NCBI GenBank assembly: GCA_963524205.1
Contig: CAURED010000005.1
Coordinates: 1 to 64,000, forward strand
Direction of reading: 5' to 3'
DNA length: 64,000 bases
From: Aminipila sp963524205
Lineage (GTDB): Bacteria; Bacillota; Clostridia; Peptostreptococcales; Anaerovoracaceae
The translations under genes were made by a program, and so were the position numbers. The notes under the pieces are model-generated. The model was not told the origin of the DNA. It saw only the letters and a list, made by a program, of their open reading frames with translations, and made no database searches. This document shows, piece by piece, positions 32,964 through 41,259 of the stretch; position 1 is the stretch's first letter; each line of letters opens with the position of its first letter.

Positions 32964-33721
32964 GTTCCCACCTCCTCATTTTTAGTGGGAGCACTATTAT
33001 TTGTTTTATATTTTTCCATCTGTTCGCCGTTTTTAGTCAAATGATCACTTATTATCTGACCATCTTTAAAAGTTACTACGCGGTCAGTAAATTCTGCTAC
33101 ATCCGGCTCATGAGTTACTATAATAACAGTATTGCCATTTTCTCTGTTTAGTTTTGTAAAAAGTTCCATAATTTCAATAGAAGAACGTGAATCTAAAGCC
33201 CCTGTTGGTTCATCTGCCAAAAGAATCTGTGGATTGTTAGTCAATGCTCTGGCTATTGCTACACGCTGTTTTTGTCCTCCTGATAATTCATTTGGCATAT
33301 GCTCTATTCTTGAGCCAAGGCCTACGCTTTCCAAAAGCTCCATAGCTCTTTTTTTTCTGGCGCTAGAACCTATTTTCGCATAGACCATAGGAAGTTCTAC
33401 ATTCTTCAGTGCACTAGTTCTTGAAATAAGATTGAAAGACTGGAATACAAAACCAATCTTTTTATTTCTTATGTACGATAATTCTTTATCACTTTTATCG
33501 CTAATTGAGATTCCCTCCAGTAAATATTCCCCGCTTGTGGGCCTGTCTAAGCAGCCAAGTATATTCATCAGTGTGGATTTTCCTGATCCTGAAGTTCCCA
33601 TTATAGCAACAAATTCACCTTTATTAATTGAAAGATTTATTCCATTTAAAGCTTGTACTTCAATGCTCCCATTTTTATATGTTTTCATTAAATTACATAT
33701 ACTAATTACTTCATTACTCAT
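32954..33721 (-). CDS. MacB/LolD-type ABC transporter ATP-binding protein, 255 aa
   Basis: A complete ABC ATPase: Walker A GTSGSGKSTLMN (about residue 40), Q-loop FVFQSFNL, signature LSGGQKQRVAIARAL (about 144), Walker B ILLADEPTGALD (about 165), and H-switch VTHEPDVAE. The sequence is of the MacB/LolD/FtsE subclass that works with FtsX-like permeases. A 30-residue C-terminal tail with a terminal CC pair is unusual. AGGGG precedes the ATG. It is the middle gene of the adaptor-ATPase-permease operon. Confidence 0.93.
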   Translation of the reverse strand: MSNEVISICNLMKTYKNGSIEVQALNGINLSINKGEFVAIMGTSGSGKSTLMNILGCLDRPTSGEYLLEGISISDKSDKELSYIRNKKIGFVFQSFNLISRTSALKNVELPMVYAKIGSSARKKRAMELLESVGLGSRIEHMPNELSGGQKQRVAIARALTNNPQILLADEPTGALDSRSSIEIMELFTKLNRENGNTVIIVTHEPDVAEFTDRVVTFKDGQIISDHLTKNGEQMEKYKTNNSAPTKNEEVGTCC

Positions 33722-33739
33722 TTTAGTCCCCTACTTTCT

Positions 33740-34849
33740 CTACATTGCACTTGGGTCTGAAATAGTAACTTCCATTCCATTCTTTAAATCAAAAGTAGGT
33801 GATAATACAACCTGATCACCAGATTTTAATTTATCTGTGATTACTTCTATATTAAAATCTCCTTCAATACCAGTCTGCACCTTTATCTTATTTAATTTAT
33901 TATTTTTTATAACAAATACATAGTCAGTACCGTCATTGGCATCTTCCAAAATAGCATCTACTGGAACTGCTAATGCATTGTCTTTCTTTTGAATTAATAT
34001 CTGTGCTTTTGCACTAACACCAGCAATTAATTTTTTATTCGTATTGTCAATGTTTATGTCTACTGGAATAACCATTTCACTAGTTCCATTAGACCCACCA
34101 GAGCCATCTTTGCTTTCACCTGAAGGAGCTATTTTTGAAACAACACCTGACGCAGTTCCTTCACCAAGCACATCAGAAGTAATTGTGACTGTCTGTCCTT
34201 CTTTAATTCTGCTTATATCGTATTCGCTAACTTTTACTTTTAACTGTAAATTTTGCAAATCTTCAATTACAAACATAGACTTATTATCTGAAGTATTATT
34301 TGCATTACTTCCAACGGTAACATTTACCCTGGTTACTGTCCCTGCTATAGGACTTGTAATGTTTACTTTATCAAAATCATATGTATCAAGTGTAAGTACA
34401 TCGGACTCATAAGTTGCTTTTGCCTCTAAATAGTCATTCTGTGGTAATGCTCCCTGCTCATATAATAACTTTGCATCATCATACTTTCTCTTGGCTTCAG
34501 CTGCGGTTATTTTAGCTTTAGAATACTGTTCATTTAAATCACCACTATCTAAAACAGCCAGTAATTGTCCTTTTTTTACTCTATCTCCTTCATCCACATA
34601 AACAGCTTTAACTTCCGCAGTTTGTGTAGATTGAATTTCTGCCTTTTCAGAGCCTTCAACATTTCCCTTTACTGCAACAACTTCCTGTAATGTCATCTGC
34701 TCAGCAGCCCCAGCTGTGACTGGAACTCCCACAGGTTTAGATTTTCCTAAATTTTGAGTTAAAGCGCAAACAATAGCAACAACTGCAAAAATTATTATTG
34801 GAATTATAATCCATTTCTTTTTAAATTTTTTACCATTTTCTTTTGTCAT
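33740..34849 (-). CDS. HlyD/MacA-like efflux adaptor subunit, 369 aa
   Basis: A membrane-fusion-type adaptor: N-terminal transmembrane anchor (KKWIIIPIIIFAVVAIVCAL, about residues 10-30), lipoyl/barrel-sandwich halves (EKAEIQSTQTAEVKAVYVDEGD in part; ITSPIAGTVTRVNVTVGS), an intervening coiled coil, and a beta-barrel plus C-terminal domain. The start is the ATG at 34847-34849 with AGAGGGGG upstream; a longer in-frame reading lacks a site. In Gram-positives such adaptors accompany MacB-like pumps that export peptides or drugs. First gene of the operon. Confidence 0.88.
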   Translation of the reverse strand: MTKENGKKFKKKWIIIPIIIFAVVAIVCALTQNLGKSKPVGVPVTAGAAEQMTLQEVVAVKGNVEGSEKAEIQSTQTAEVKAVYVDEGDRVKKGQLLAVLDSGDLNEQYSKAKITAAEAKRKYDDAKLLYEQGALPQNDYLEAKATYESDVLTLDTYDFDKVNITSPIAGTVTRVNVTVGSNANNTSDNKSMFVIEDLQNLQLKVKVSEYDISRIKEGQTVTITSDVLGEGTASGVVSKIAPSGESKDGSGGSNGTSEMVIPVDINIDNTNKKLIAGVSAKAQILIQKKDNALAVPVDAILEDANDGTDYVFVIKNNKLNKIKVQTGIEGDFNIEVITDKLKSGDQVVLSPTFDLKNGMEVTISDPSAM

Positions 34850-35072
34850 ATAAAATCCCCCTCTTATAATACTCCTTGTATTATACCCCATAATTTTCCT
34901 CAAAGTTATTAATTCTTTCTTAACATTACTTATTTTTACATTTATTCATTGTTTATTTGTAATAGACAATATATGTCTTATTTCATTTTTTTCTTCTACA
35001 TCTCTAATTTACAGTGCTTTTCTACTCACCAGAAAATTTATCAAATTTTGTAGATAAATTTTCAGAAAATAC

Positions 35073-35100
35073 TTGCAATTATAAAATATGATGCTATAAT
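35073..35100 (+). promoter_or_regulatory. strong promoter with no ORF downstream
   Basis: TTGCAA (35073-35078), a 16-base spacer ending in TGC, and TATAAT (35095-35100). It reads toward a structured segment and a terminator, with no plus-strand gene behind. The remainder of 34850-35072 shows nothing else. Confidence 0.8.
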
Positions 35101-35106
35101 GAAGTC

Positions 35107-35285
35107 ATAAGAAATAAAGATACTAAAACTAATATAGATATCCAATTGTTGGATAGAGCTATCACTATTTTAGAAGCTGGTATCGAGAGAAAGGAGTGAG
35201 TCCACCAGAAATGCTAACTGAACAGAAGTAGCACCGTTTACTTATAGTTTTTAGGTAATTGTAAACGGTGCTATTTCTATTTTAC
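35107..35285 (+). ncRNA. orphan small RNA, possibly a degenerate T-box-like leader
   Basis: From the predicted start the transcript is about 170 nt: a hairpin TATCCAA-TTG-TTGGATA, a second segment closed by CTGGT/ACCAG around GAGAGAAAGGAGTGAG, a linker ACTGAACAGAAG, then a 13-bp terminator stem TAGCACCGTTTAC (35229-35241) with GTAAACGGTGCTA (35261-35273) and U-rich tail. The terminator's left arm containing GCACCG recalls the T-box sequence of tRNA-sensing leaders, but the essential TGGNACC is not intact. No gene follows on this strand; the next is antisense. It may be a free regulatory RNA or a decayed leader. Family not recognised. Confidence 0.5.
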
Positions 35286-35336
35286 TTTAATTGTTTAATT
35301 TTAATAATCTTAACCATACCATTCATATCTAATTAG

Positions 35337-35609
35337 TTAAATAGTTACATTTTGTACTACTAGATACACTATCACCCAATTACATAATACAGATAATGGT
35401 AGTAGTAATTTGAATTTTGTTTTCTGAGTTTTATGTCTAAAAATATGGGAACCAATTAAACTTCCCAATCCACCCATAAAGAATGCTGTCAATAATAACG
35501 TTGCTTCACTTATTCTCCACTTGTTGTGTTCTGCTTTATACTTATCTATGCCCATTATAGTAAATGTTATAATGTTCCATATTATATATATCCCCATTAT
35601 ATATTTCAT
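35337..35609 (-). CDS. DUF1294 small membrane protein, 90 aa
   Basis: A DUF1294-family integral membrane protein with three to four hydrophobic segments and the family pattern GIDKYKAEHNKWRISEATLL, then FFMGGLGSLIGSHIFRHKTQK, in part. I chose the ATG at 35607-35609 because GGAGG lies 7 bases before it; an earlier ATG pair would have that site inside the coding sequence. Function of the family is unknown. A parS site lies 43 bases upstream, between it and parB. Confidence 0.85.
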   Translation of the reverse strand: MKYIMGIYIIWNIITFTIMGIDKYKAEHNKWRISEATLLLTAFFMGGLGSLIGSHIFRHKTQKTKFKLLLPLSVLCNWVIVYLVVQNVTI

Positions 35610-35651
35610 ATAATCCTCCATCACTTAGTTTTACTAATATGTTTGTTATAA

Positions 35652-35667
35652 TGTTTCACGTGAAACA
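35652..35667. promoter_or_regulatory. parS site 1
   Basis: TGTTTCACGTGAAACA, the perfect 16-bp parS sequence bound by ParB/Spo0J, located just downstream of parB. Confidence 0.95.
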
Positions 35668-35729
35668 TTTTGATTACAAACAACAAATCGCATCCACAGT
35701 CTAGCTATGAATGCGATAATTATTATACA

Positions 35730-36644
35730 TTACCTTGGATTTCTTAAAAATTCAATTAATCTCTCTAAATCTTCTCTATTATAATACTCGATTTCGATTT
35801 TTCCTTTATTTCCAGAATGCTTTAAGCTAACCTTCGTCCCTAAAGCCTCCTTTAATTCTTCTTCAACCTTTAAGACATCAGGAGATTTAATTCTTTTTTC
35901 AGTCTGTTTCTTGGTTTTCGGTTCACCTATGGTTTTTGCAAGGTTTTCAACTTCTCTAACAGATAACCCTTCTTCAACAGCTTTATCAGCCACAAGCACT
36001 TGCATATTTTCATCTTCTATTCCTGCTATAGCTCTAGCATGTCCGTTGGTAAGCTTACCCTCTAGCACATAAGCTCGTACTTCAAAAGGCAATTTTAGAA
36101 GTCGTAAGGCATTAGTAATATATGGTCTGCTCTTTCCAACACTCTTTGATACCTGTTCCTGACTTAATCCAAATTTTTCAATCATTTGCTGTAACGCCTC
36201 TGCTTCTTCTATTGGATTAAGATCTTCCCTCTGCATATTTTCTATAATAGAAATAACCATGTTTTCTTCTTCAGTTAATTCCTTAAGTATGCATGGTACC
36301 GTTTTTAAATTAGCTTTCCTTGCAGCTCTCCATCTTCTTTCACCTGCAACAATTTCATAACCAACTTCAGATTTTCTCAATACAATTGGTTGAATAACTC
36401 CATATGTTTCAATAGACGATGCTAATTCATCAATTTTCTCATCATCAAATCTTTTTCTGGGCTGATTTACATTTGGTTTAATCTCATTTATGTCTAAATA
36501 CAATATAGAATTACTATTAGATTTGTCGCCTGCATTCTCTTCATTAGACTGATTTCTATTGGATACTTCTGATGCATTAATTTCAACCGCACTAAAAAGT
36601 TGTTCTAATCCTCTACCTAAACCTCTATTTTTTGGTGCCGCCAT
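35730..36644 (-). CDS. parB: chromosome partitioning protein ParB/Spo0J
   Basis: A 304-residue ParB. The CTPase/ParB N domain (about residues 45-135) carries VNQPRKRF, IETYGVIQPI, GERRWRAA and ENMQREDLNP; the HTH lies at about 150-190 (KFGLSQEQVSKSVGKSRPYITN in part, given as its core VSKSVGKSRPYI). A C-terminal dimer domain ends with LERLIEFLRNPR. It binds parS, spreads as a CTP-dependent clamp and loads SMC. Its start overlaps the soj stop (TAATG), so the pair is coupled. Flanked by two parS sites. Confidence 0.97.
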   Translation of the reverse strand: MAAPKNRGLGRGLEQLFSAVEINASEVSNRNQSNEENAGDKSNSNSILYLDINEIKPNVNQPRKRFDDEKIDELASSIETYGVIQPIVLRKSEVGYEIVAGERRWRAARKANLKTVPCILKELTEEENMVISIIENMQREDLNPIEEAEALQQMIEKFGLSQEQVSKSVGKSRPYITNALRLLKLPFEVRAYVLEGKLTNGHARAIAGIEDENMQVLVADKAVEEGLSVREVENLAKTIGEPKTKKQTEKRIKSPDVLKVEEELKEALGTKVSLKHSGNKGKIEIEYYNREDLERLIEFLRNPR

Positions 36645-37417
36645 TATTCTTCTGCCTCCAAGTCTAAAAATTCCTCAGCAAATTCATGATATGCTGCAGC
36701 TCCTGCTGATTTAGGATCATATTCTGTAATAGGCATACCATAACTTGGTGCCTCAGCAAGTCTAACATTTCTTGGTATAACCGTAGTATAAACTTTTTCT
36801 CTAAAGTATTTCTTAACTTCTTCTACAACTTGAATTGAAAGATTTGTTCTTCCATCAAACATACTTAAAATAACACCCTGTATCTGAAGATTTGGATTTA
36901 AGCTCTTTTTTACTAATTCAATTGTACTCATAAGTTGACTTACACCCTCAAGCGCATAAAATTCGCATTGAATAGGAATCAAAACACTATCTACTGCAGT
37001 AAGTGAATTGATAGTCAAAAGTCCCAATGATGGTGGGCAATCAATAAATATATAGTCATAATTAGATTTAATCTTATCAATCGCCTTTTTTAATCTCTTT
37101 TCTCTACCCTCTAACTGTACTAATTCAATTTCAGCGCCAGCAAGTTGAACACTTGCTGGTATAATATCCATGTTTTCAACGCTTGTATGCATAATTGCTT
37201 CTTCTGGAGTAATTGTATCATCAACTAATATCTCGTATGTAGTCCTATCAAGTCCTTTTTTTGAAATCCCCACTCCACTTGTTGTGTTACCCTGTGGATC
37301 TATGTCAAGAATAAGTACTTTTTTTCCCTTTAGTGCCAAACAAGCTGCCAAATTTATATTTGTGGTAGTTTTACCTACACCGCCCTTTTGGTTAAAAATT
37401 GCTATCGTCTTTCCCAA
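36644..37417 (-). CDS. soj: ParA/Soj ATPase
   Basis: A 257-residue ParA-type ATPase with the deviant Walker A FNQKGGVGKTTT (residues 8-19), Walker A' LILDIDPQGN (about 36-45) and Walker B-like YIFIDCPPSLG (about 120). It forms ATP-dependent dimers on DNA, moves ParB-parS complexes and in Bacillus also controls DnaA. The start is TTG at 37415-37417 with AAGGAG upstream. It precedes parB in the usual rsmG-noc-soj-parB order. Confidence 0.97.
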   Translation of the reverse strand: MGKTIAIFNQKGGVGKTTTNINLAACLALKGKKVLILDIDPQGNTTSGVGISKKGLDRTTYEILVDDTITPEEAIMHTSVENMDIIPASVQLAGAEIELVQLEGREKRLKKAIDKIKSNYDYIFIDCPPSLGLLTINSLTAVDSVLIPIQCEFYALEGVSQLMSTIELVKKSLNPNLQIQGVILSMFDGRTNLSIQVVEEVKKYFREKVYTTVIPRNVRLAEAPSYGMPITEYDPKSAGAAAYHEFAEEFLDLEAEE

Positions 37418-37599
37418 AATATTTTCTCCTTTTTAGTTTTTATATAGTAAAATGTTGATTACTTAATAATTATTTTTTAATAACCTATTTACTATTATAT
37501 TATACAATATAATATTTAACCACTACTTTTTACATAATAACACCTAATTTTCACAAAAAAACAAAAAATGTGGCTTTGCCACTTCACTAGGTAACCTAA

Positions 37600-37615
37600 T
37601 GTTTCACGTGAAACA
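37600..37615. promoter_or_regulatory. parS site 2
   Basis: A second perfect TGTTTCACGTGAAACA, upstream of soj and 1.95 kb from the first. Confidence 0.95.
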
Positions 37616-37627
37616 TTTTATAAGACA

Positions 37628-37664
37628 ATAAACCAGCTGCAATTTAATTTGGCAGCTGGTTTAT
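37628..37664 (-). terminator. hairpin behind noc
   Basis: ATAAACCAGCTGC (37628-37640) and its complement (37652-37664) form a perfect 13-bp stem 55 bases past the noc stop. The following minus-strand run (TGTCTTAT) is a weak U-tract. Confidence 0.65.
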
Positions 37665-37718
37665 ACTATATATAGTATTCATATTATATTTTAGACCTAT
37701 TTACATTTTTTGTAATTT

Positions 37719-38519
37719 TTATCCTACTTTATCGCAACTAGCATTTTTAGGTATTAATATCTTAATTTCCAGCATATCTCCTAAGTCTTGCTGATAATAC
37801 TTTGCATTCGCCTCCGCATCTTTAATTTGATCAAAAGTTTTCTTAATTGAATTTATGTATATTTTATAATTAATATATCTTAATTTATGAGCCTTCCGCA
37901 TTTCCTCCTGTTTTTTACTTAAAATATCTTCTATTAACCTTTCAGTCTGCTTAACATTTAAATTATTAGCAATAACTCTTTCTAAAACCTTTTTCCTTAA
38001 TGTTTCATCATCTAATTTTAATAATGCTCTTGCATGTCGTTCAGTTAACTGGTTACTTATTAGCATTTCTTGTATATCATCAGGTAATGCTAATAGTCTT
38101 ATCTTATTTGATATAGTAGATTGCTGCTTTCCAACTCTTTTGGAAATTTCCACCTGAGAAAGCCCGAAATCATCCATTAATCTTTTGTATGCAATGGCCT
38201 CCTCAAGGTAACTCAAGTTTTCACGCTGAACATTTTCAACCAATGCAATTAGTGCTATGTCTTTAGAATCTGCTTCCCTTATGATAGCAGGAATCTTAGA
38301 TAATCCAGCTAGCTTTGATGCTCTAAGTCTTCTTTCTCCTGCAATTAAAAAGTATTCTCCTTCTTTACTCTTACTTACGATAATTGGCTGAAGTACACCA
38401 TACTCTCTAATAGATTCTGCTAATTCTAAAAGTTCATTCTCATTAAAAACTTTTCTAGGTTGATCTGGATTTAGATTAACTAAATCGATAGATACTTCAA
38501 TATTTTTTTTATTAAACAT
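37719..38519 (-). CDS. noc: nucleoid occlusion factor Noc (ParB-like)
   Basis: A 266-residue ParB paralogue: ParB N domain with LNPDQPRKVF, REYGVLQPIIV, AGERRLRASK, ENVQRENLSYLEEA; HTH FGLSQVEISKRVGKQQSTISN (core VEISKRVGKQQS); LTERHARALLKL. Position between rsmG and soj and the distinct HTH identify Noc, which binds its own sites and blocks division over the chromosome, rather than a second ParB. No amphipathic N-terminal membrane helix as long as in Bacillus is obvious (MFNKKNIEVSIDL). AGGAGG precedes the ATG. Confidence 0.9.
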   Translation of the reverse strand: MFNKKNIEVSIDLVNLNPDQPRKVFNENELLELAESIREYGVLQPIIVSKSKEGEYFLIAGERRLRASKLAGLSKIPAIIREADSKDIALIALVENVQRENLSYLEEAIAYKRLMDDFGLSQVEISKRVGKQQSTISNKIRLLALPDDIQEMLISNQLTERHARALLKLDDETLRKKVLERVIANNLNVKQTERLIEDILSKKQEEMRKAHKLRYINYKIYINSIKKTFDQIKDAEANAKYYQQDLGDMLEIKILIPKNASCDKVG

Positions 38520-38615
38520 AAAATCATCCTCCTGATAATCAACATTACAAGCATATACTCTTCCTTATTTAATATTATCAGAAGCCTGTCCAATTGAAAG
38601 TACCTTATGATAAAC

Positions 38616-38647
38616 AAAAAACCACTGAAATCGCTATTTCAGTGGTT
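38616..38647 (-). terminator. terminator of the mnmE-mnmG-rsmG run
   Basis: AACCACTGAAAT (38620-38631) pairs with ATTTCAGTGGTT (38636-38647); on the minus strand it ends in TTTTTTG. The rsmG stop codon (38634-38636) is in the loop, so the terminator overlaps the coding end. Confidence 0.88.
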
Positions 38648-39350
38648 CTTTCGATGGTGTTCCCGCTTTTCTCGGATATTTTGCGGAAGTGTTCTGTACT
38701 TTATCCATTACTATAATATTATGATCCAAATCATAGCCTGGAAGTGTTACTCTTTCTTCTCTCGTTATGCTGCCCCCAAGAAGAAATATAGCTTTATGCG
38801 CCTCTTTTATTTCTTCCTCTGCCTTAGTCCCCTTATATGCAAGGAAGTTACCTCCCCTTTTTATAAACGGCAGACAATATTCAGACAAAGTTGCAAGGTT
38901 TGCCACAGCTCTTGAAACACATATATCATACTTTTCTCTATGATCTTTACTACGCCCCATATCTTCTGCTCGGCCATGTAACGTAGCAACATTTGAAATC
39001 TTTAATTCAATAGCCAAATCGTCTATTATATTTAGACGTTTTTTAAGTGAATCCATTAACACAAACTGCTTTTCAGGAAAAACTAATGCTAAAGGTATTC
39101 CCGGAAACCCTCCGCCTGTTCCTACATCTATAACCTTCTCTGCTTTTTTCATTTCAGGAAAACTGTAACACAAAAGAGAGTCAATATAGTGCTTTCTTAT
39201 GAATTCTTCTTTGTCCGTTATAGCCGTTAAATTTACCTTTTCATTCCATTCAAGAATCAATTCCATATACTTTTGGAACTGGTCCAGGACTTTATTATCA
39301 TAAGATATATTTAACTCATTAAATGCTCTCTGTAATGTTTCCATTGCCAT
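38634..39350 (-). CDS. rsmG: 16S rRNA (guanine527-N7)-methyltransferase RsmG
   Basis: A 238-residue SAM-dependent methyltransferase that methylates G527 of 16S rRNA. SAM motif VIDVGTGGGFPGIPLAL (about residues 70-86), NLTAITD before it, LMDSLKKRLNIID, and CVSRAVANLATLSEYCLPF. It overlaps the 3' end of mnmG by 32 bases; the start is either this ATG or the one two codons on. Loss of RsmG typically gives low-level streptomycin resistance. Last gene of the mnmE-mnmG-rsmG run. Confidence 0.95.
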   Translation of the reverse strand: MAMETLQRAFNELNISYDNKVLDQFQKYMELILEWNEKVNLTAITDKEEFIRKHYIDSLLCYSFPEMKKAEKVIDVGTGGGFPGIPLALVFPEKQFVLMDSLKKRLNIIDDLAIELKISNVATLHGRAEDMGRSKDHREKYDICVSRAVANLATLSEYCLPFIKRGGNFLAYKGTKAEEEIKEAHKAIFLLGGSITREERVTLPGYDLDHNIIVMDKVQNTSAKYPRKAGTPSKEPLK

Positions 39351-41238
39351 TAGTTTTCTTACTCCTTCTTACCTTTTCCAGGTATACAAGTAATACATTT
39401 ATATCTGCTGGTGAAACTCCCGAAATTCTTGAAGCCTGCCCAACAGACATAGGTTTAAACTGAGTCAATTTTTGAATAGCCTCTAATCGCATTCCTTCAA
39501 TCTGTTTATAATCAAATTCCTGATCTAATTTTTTATCCTCAAGCTTTTTAAACTTTTCTATTTGCTGAAGCTGCTTCGCAATGTATCCAGTATATTTTAC
39601 CTGAACCTCCAGTTGTGTAATAGAATGCATTGATAACTGCTTATCTCTATTTTTATCAAGAGGGGCAAGCAAATCATAGGTAATTTCTGGTCTCTTCAAA
39701 AGTTCACATAGTGAAACTCCACTTTTTATTGGAGAGCTTCCCAAACTTCCTAGATAATGATTAATCTCTTCTGTTGGTGGTACTATAACACTTTCAAGTC
39801 TAGTCTTCTCTTCTTGCGCATCATTCTTTGTTTTTAAGAATCTATCAAATCTATTCTGCTTAACAAGACCTATTTCATAAGCTTTTTCAGTCAAACGTAA
39901 ATCTGCATTATCTTGCCTTAATACCAGTCTATATTCAGCTCTGGACGTCATTATACGATAAGGTTCATTGGTACCCTTGGTTACAAGATCGTCTATTAAT
40001 ACCCCAATATAAGCCTCTGAACGATCCAATACAAATGGATCCTTACCATCTACCTTCAGTGCAGCATTTATACCAGCAATTAAACCTTGTGCAGCGGCTT
40101 CTTCATATCCAGAACTCCCATTAAATTGACCTGCACAGAAAAGATTTTCAATCTGTCTGTTTTCAAGGCTTGTTTTAAGTTTAAGTGGATCGATACAGTC
40201 ATATTCTATAGCATATGCAGGCCTTACAATTTTCAAATTTTCAAGTCCTGGTATAGTTTTATAAAAAGCCTCTTGTACATCTTCTGGCAAGCTTGAAGAC
40301 ATTCCCTGAATATACATTTCTTCAGTTGCCAGACCTTCAGGCTCAATAAACAACTGATGTCTTTCCTTATCACTGAATCTGTTGACTTTGTCCTCTATGG
40401 ATGGACAATATCTAGGGCCAATACCCTCTATCTGTCCTCCAAAGAGTGCTGATCTTGAAAAATTATTTCTTATAACTTCATGTGTTTTAGCATTTGTATA
40501 GGTCAACCAACATGAAATTTGCTCCTTCTCAAGCTCATCATTCATAAAGGAAAAGGGTACTATTTTTTCATCACCAAACTGCTCCTGCATTTTAGAATAG
40601 TCAAGGGTGCTTGCAAGTGCTCTTGCAGGCGTGCCCGTTTTAAAACGACGGAGCTCCATGCCATGCTTTTTAAGGTTATCCGCAAGTTCCATTGAAGGTG
40701 CGAGACCATTTGGTCCACTATTAAAACACCATTCTCCTATAAAAACCTTACCCCTTAGAAATGTTCCTGTTGCCAGTACCACAGCTTTTGCTCTATACGC
40801 AGAACCAGTCTTAAGTATAACTCCACAAGCCTTACCATCCTCCACAAAGATGTCTACAACTTCACCTTGTTTTAAGTCAAGGTTCTCCTGTTTTTCCATG
40901 GTTTTCTTCATCTCTTCGTGATATTTAAATTTATCAGCCTGTGCTCTAAGAGAATGTACTGCCGGCCCTTTTGCAGTATTTAACATTTTACTCTGAATAA
41001 AAGTTTTATCTATATTTATTCCCATCTCTCCGCCGAGGGCATCTATTTCTCTAACTAAATGTCCTTTTCCTGTTCCTCCGATTGAAGGATTACATGCCAT
41101 CATAGCTACTGCTTCAAGATTTATAGAAAATGTTAAGGTTTTTTTACCCATTCTTGCTGAAGCAAGCGCTGCTTCACAGCCTGCATGTCCTGCTCCAATA
41201 ACAATTACATCATACTCGCCCATCATATAATAATTCAT
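39319..41238 (-). CDS. mnmG: tRNA uridine-5-carboxymethylaminomethyl modification enzyme MnmG (GidA)
   Basis: FAD-dependent partner of MnmE that modifies U34 of tRNAs reading NNA/NNG codons. The FAD motif VIGAGHAGCEAALASARMG lies near the start; GGTGKGHLVREIDALGG and CNPSIGG, LATGTFLRG, and the C-terminal helical tRNA domain (SRISGVSPADINVLLVYLE) are all present. I place the start at the ATG 41236-41238 with GGGTGAT upstream, giving the typical short extension before GEYDVIV; a GTG four codons earlier is possible. 639 residues, full length. Confidence 0.96.
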   Translation of the reverse strand: MNYYMMGEYDVIVIGAGHAGCEAALASARMGKKTLTFSINLEAVAMMACNPSIGGTGKGHLVREIDALGGEMGINIDKTFIQSKMLNTAKGPAVHSLRAQADKFKYHEEMKKTMEKQENLDLKQGEVVDIFVEDGKACGVILKTGSAYRAKAVVLATGTFLRGKVFIGEWCFNSGPNGLAPSMELADNLKKHGMELRRFKTGTPARALASTLDYSKMQEQFGDEKIVPFSFMNDELEKEQISCWLTYTNAKTHEVIRNNFSRSALFGGQIEGIGPRYCPSIEDKVNRFSDKERHQLFIEPEGLATEEMYIQGMSSSLPEDVQEAFYKTIPGLENLKIVRPAYAIEYDCIDPLKLKTSLENRQIENLFCAGQFNGSSGYEEAAAQGLIAGINAALKVDGKDPFVLDRSEAYIGVLIDDLVTKGTNEPYRIMTSRAEYRLVLRQDNADLRLTEKAYEIGLVKQNRFDRFLKTKNDAQEEKTRLESVIVPPTEEINHYLGSLGSSPIKSGVSLCELLKRPEITYDLLAPLDKNRDKQLSMHSITQLEVQVKYTGYIAKQLQQIEKFKKLEDKKLDQEFDYKQIEGMRLEAIQKLTQFKPMSVGQASRISGVSPADINVLLVYLEKVRRSKKTNGNGNITESI

Positions 41239-41259
41239 ACTACTTATCACCCACTTATT

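Larger units (their letters stand above)
37418..37718. other. noc-soj intergenic region
   Basis: Besides the second parS and the hairpin behind noc, only A+T-rich DNA with the soj promoter region is present; no gene is seen. Confidence 0.7.

Noticed and set aside
35107..35285. Firm assignment as a T-box riboswitch
   Set aside because: The TGGNACC core is not intact and no aminoacyl-tRNA synthetase or amino-acid gene follows; kept only as a possible degenerate form.
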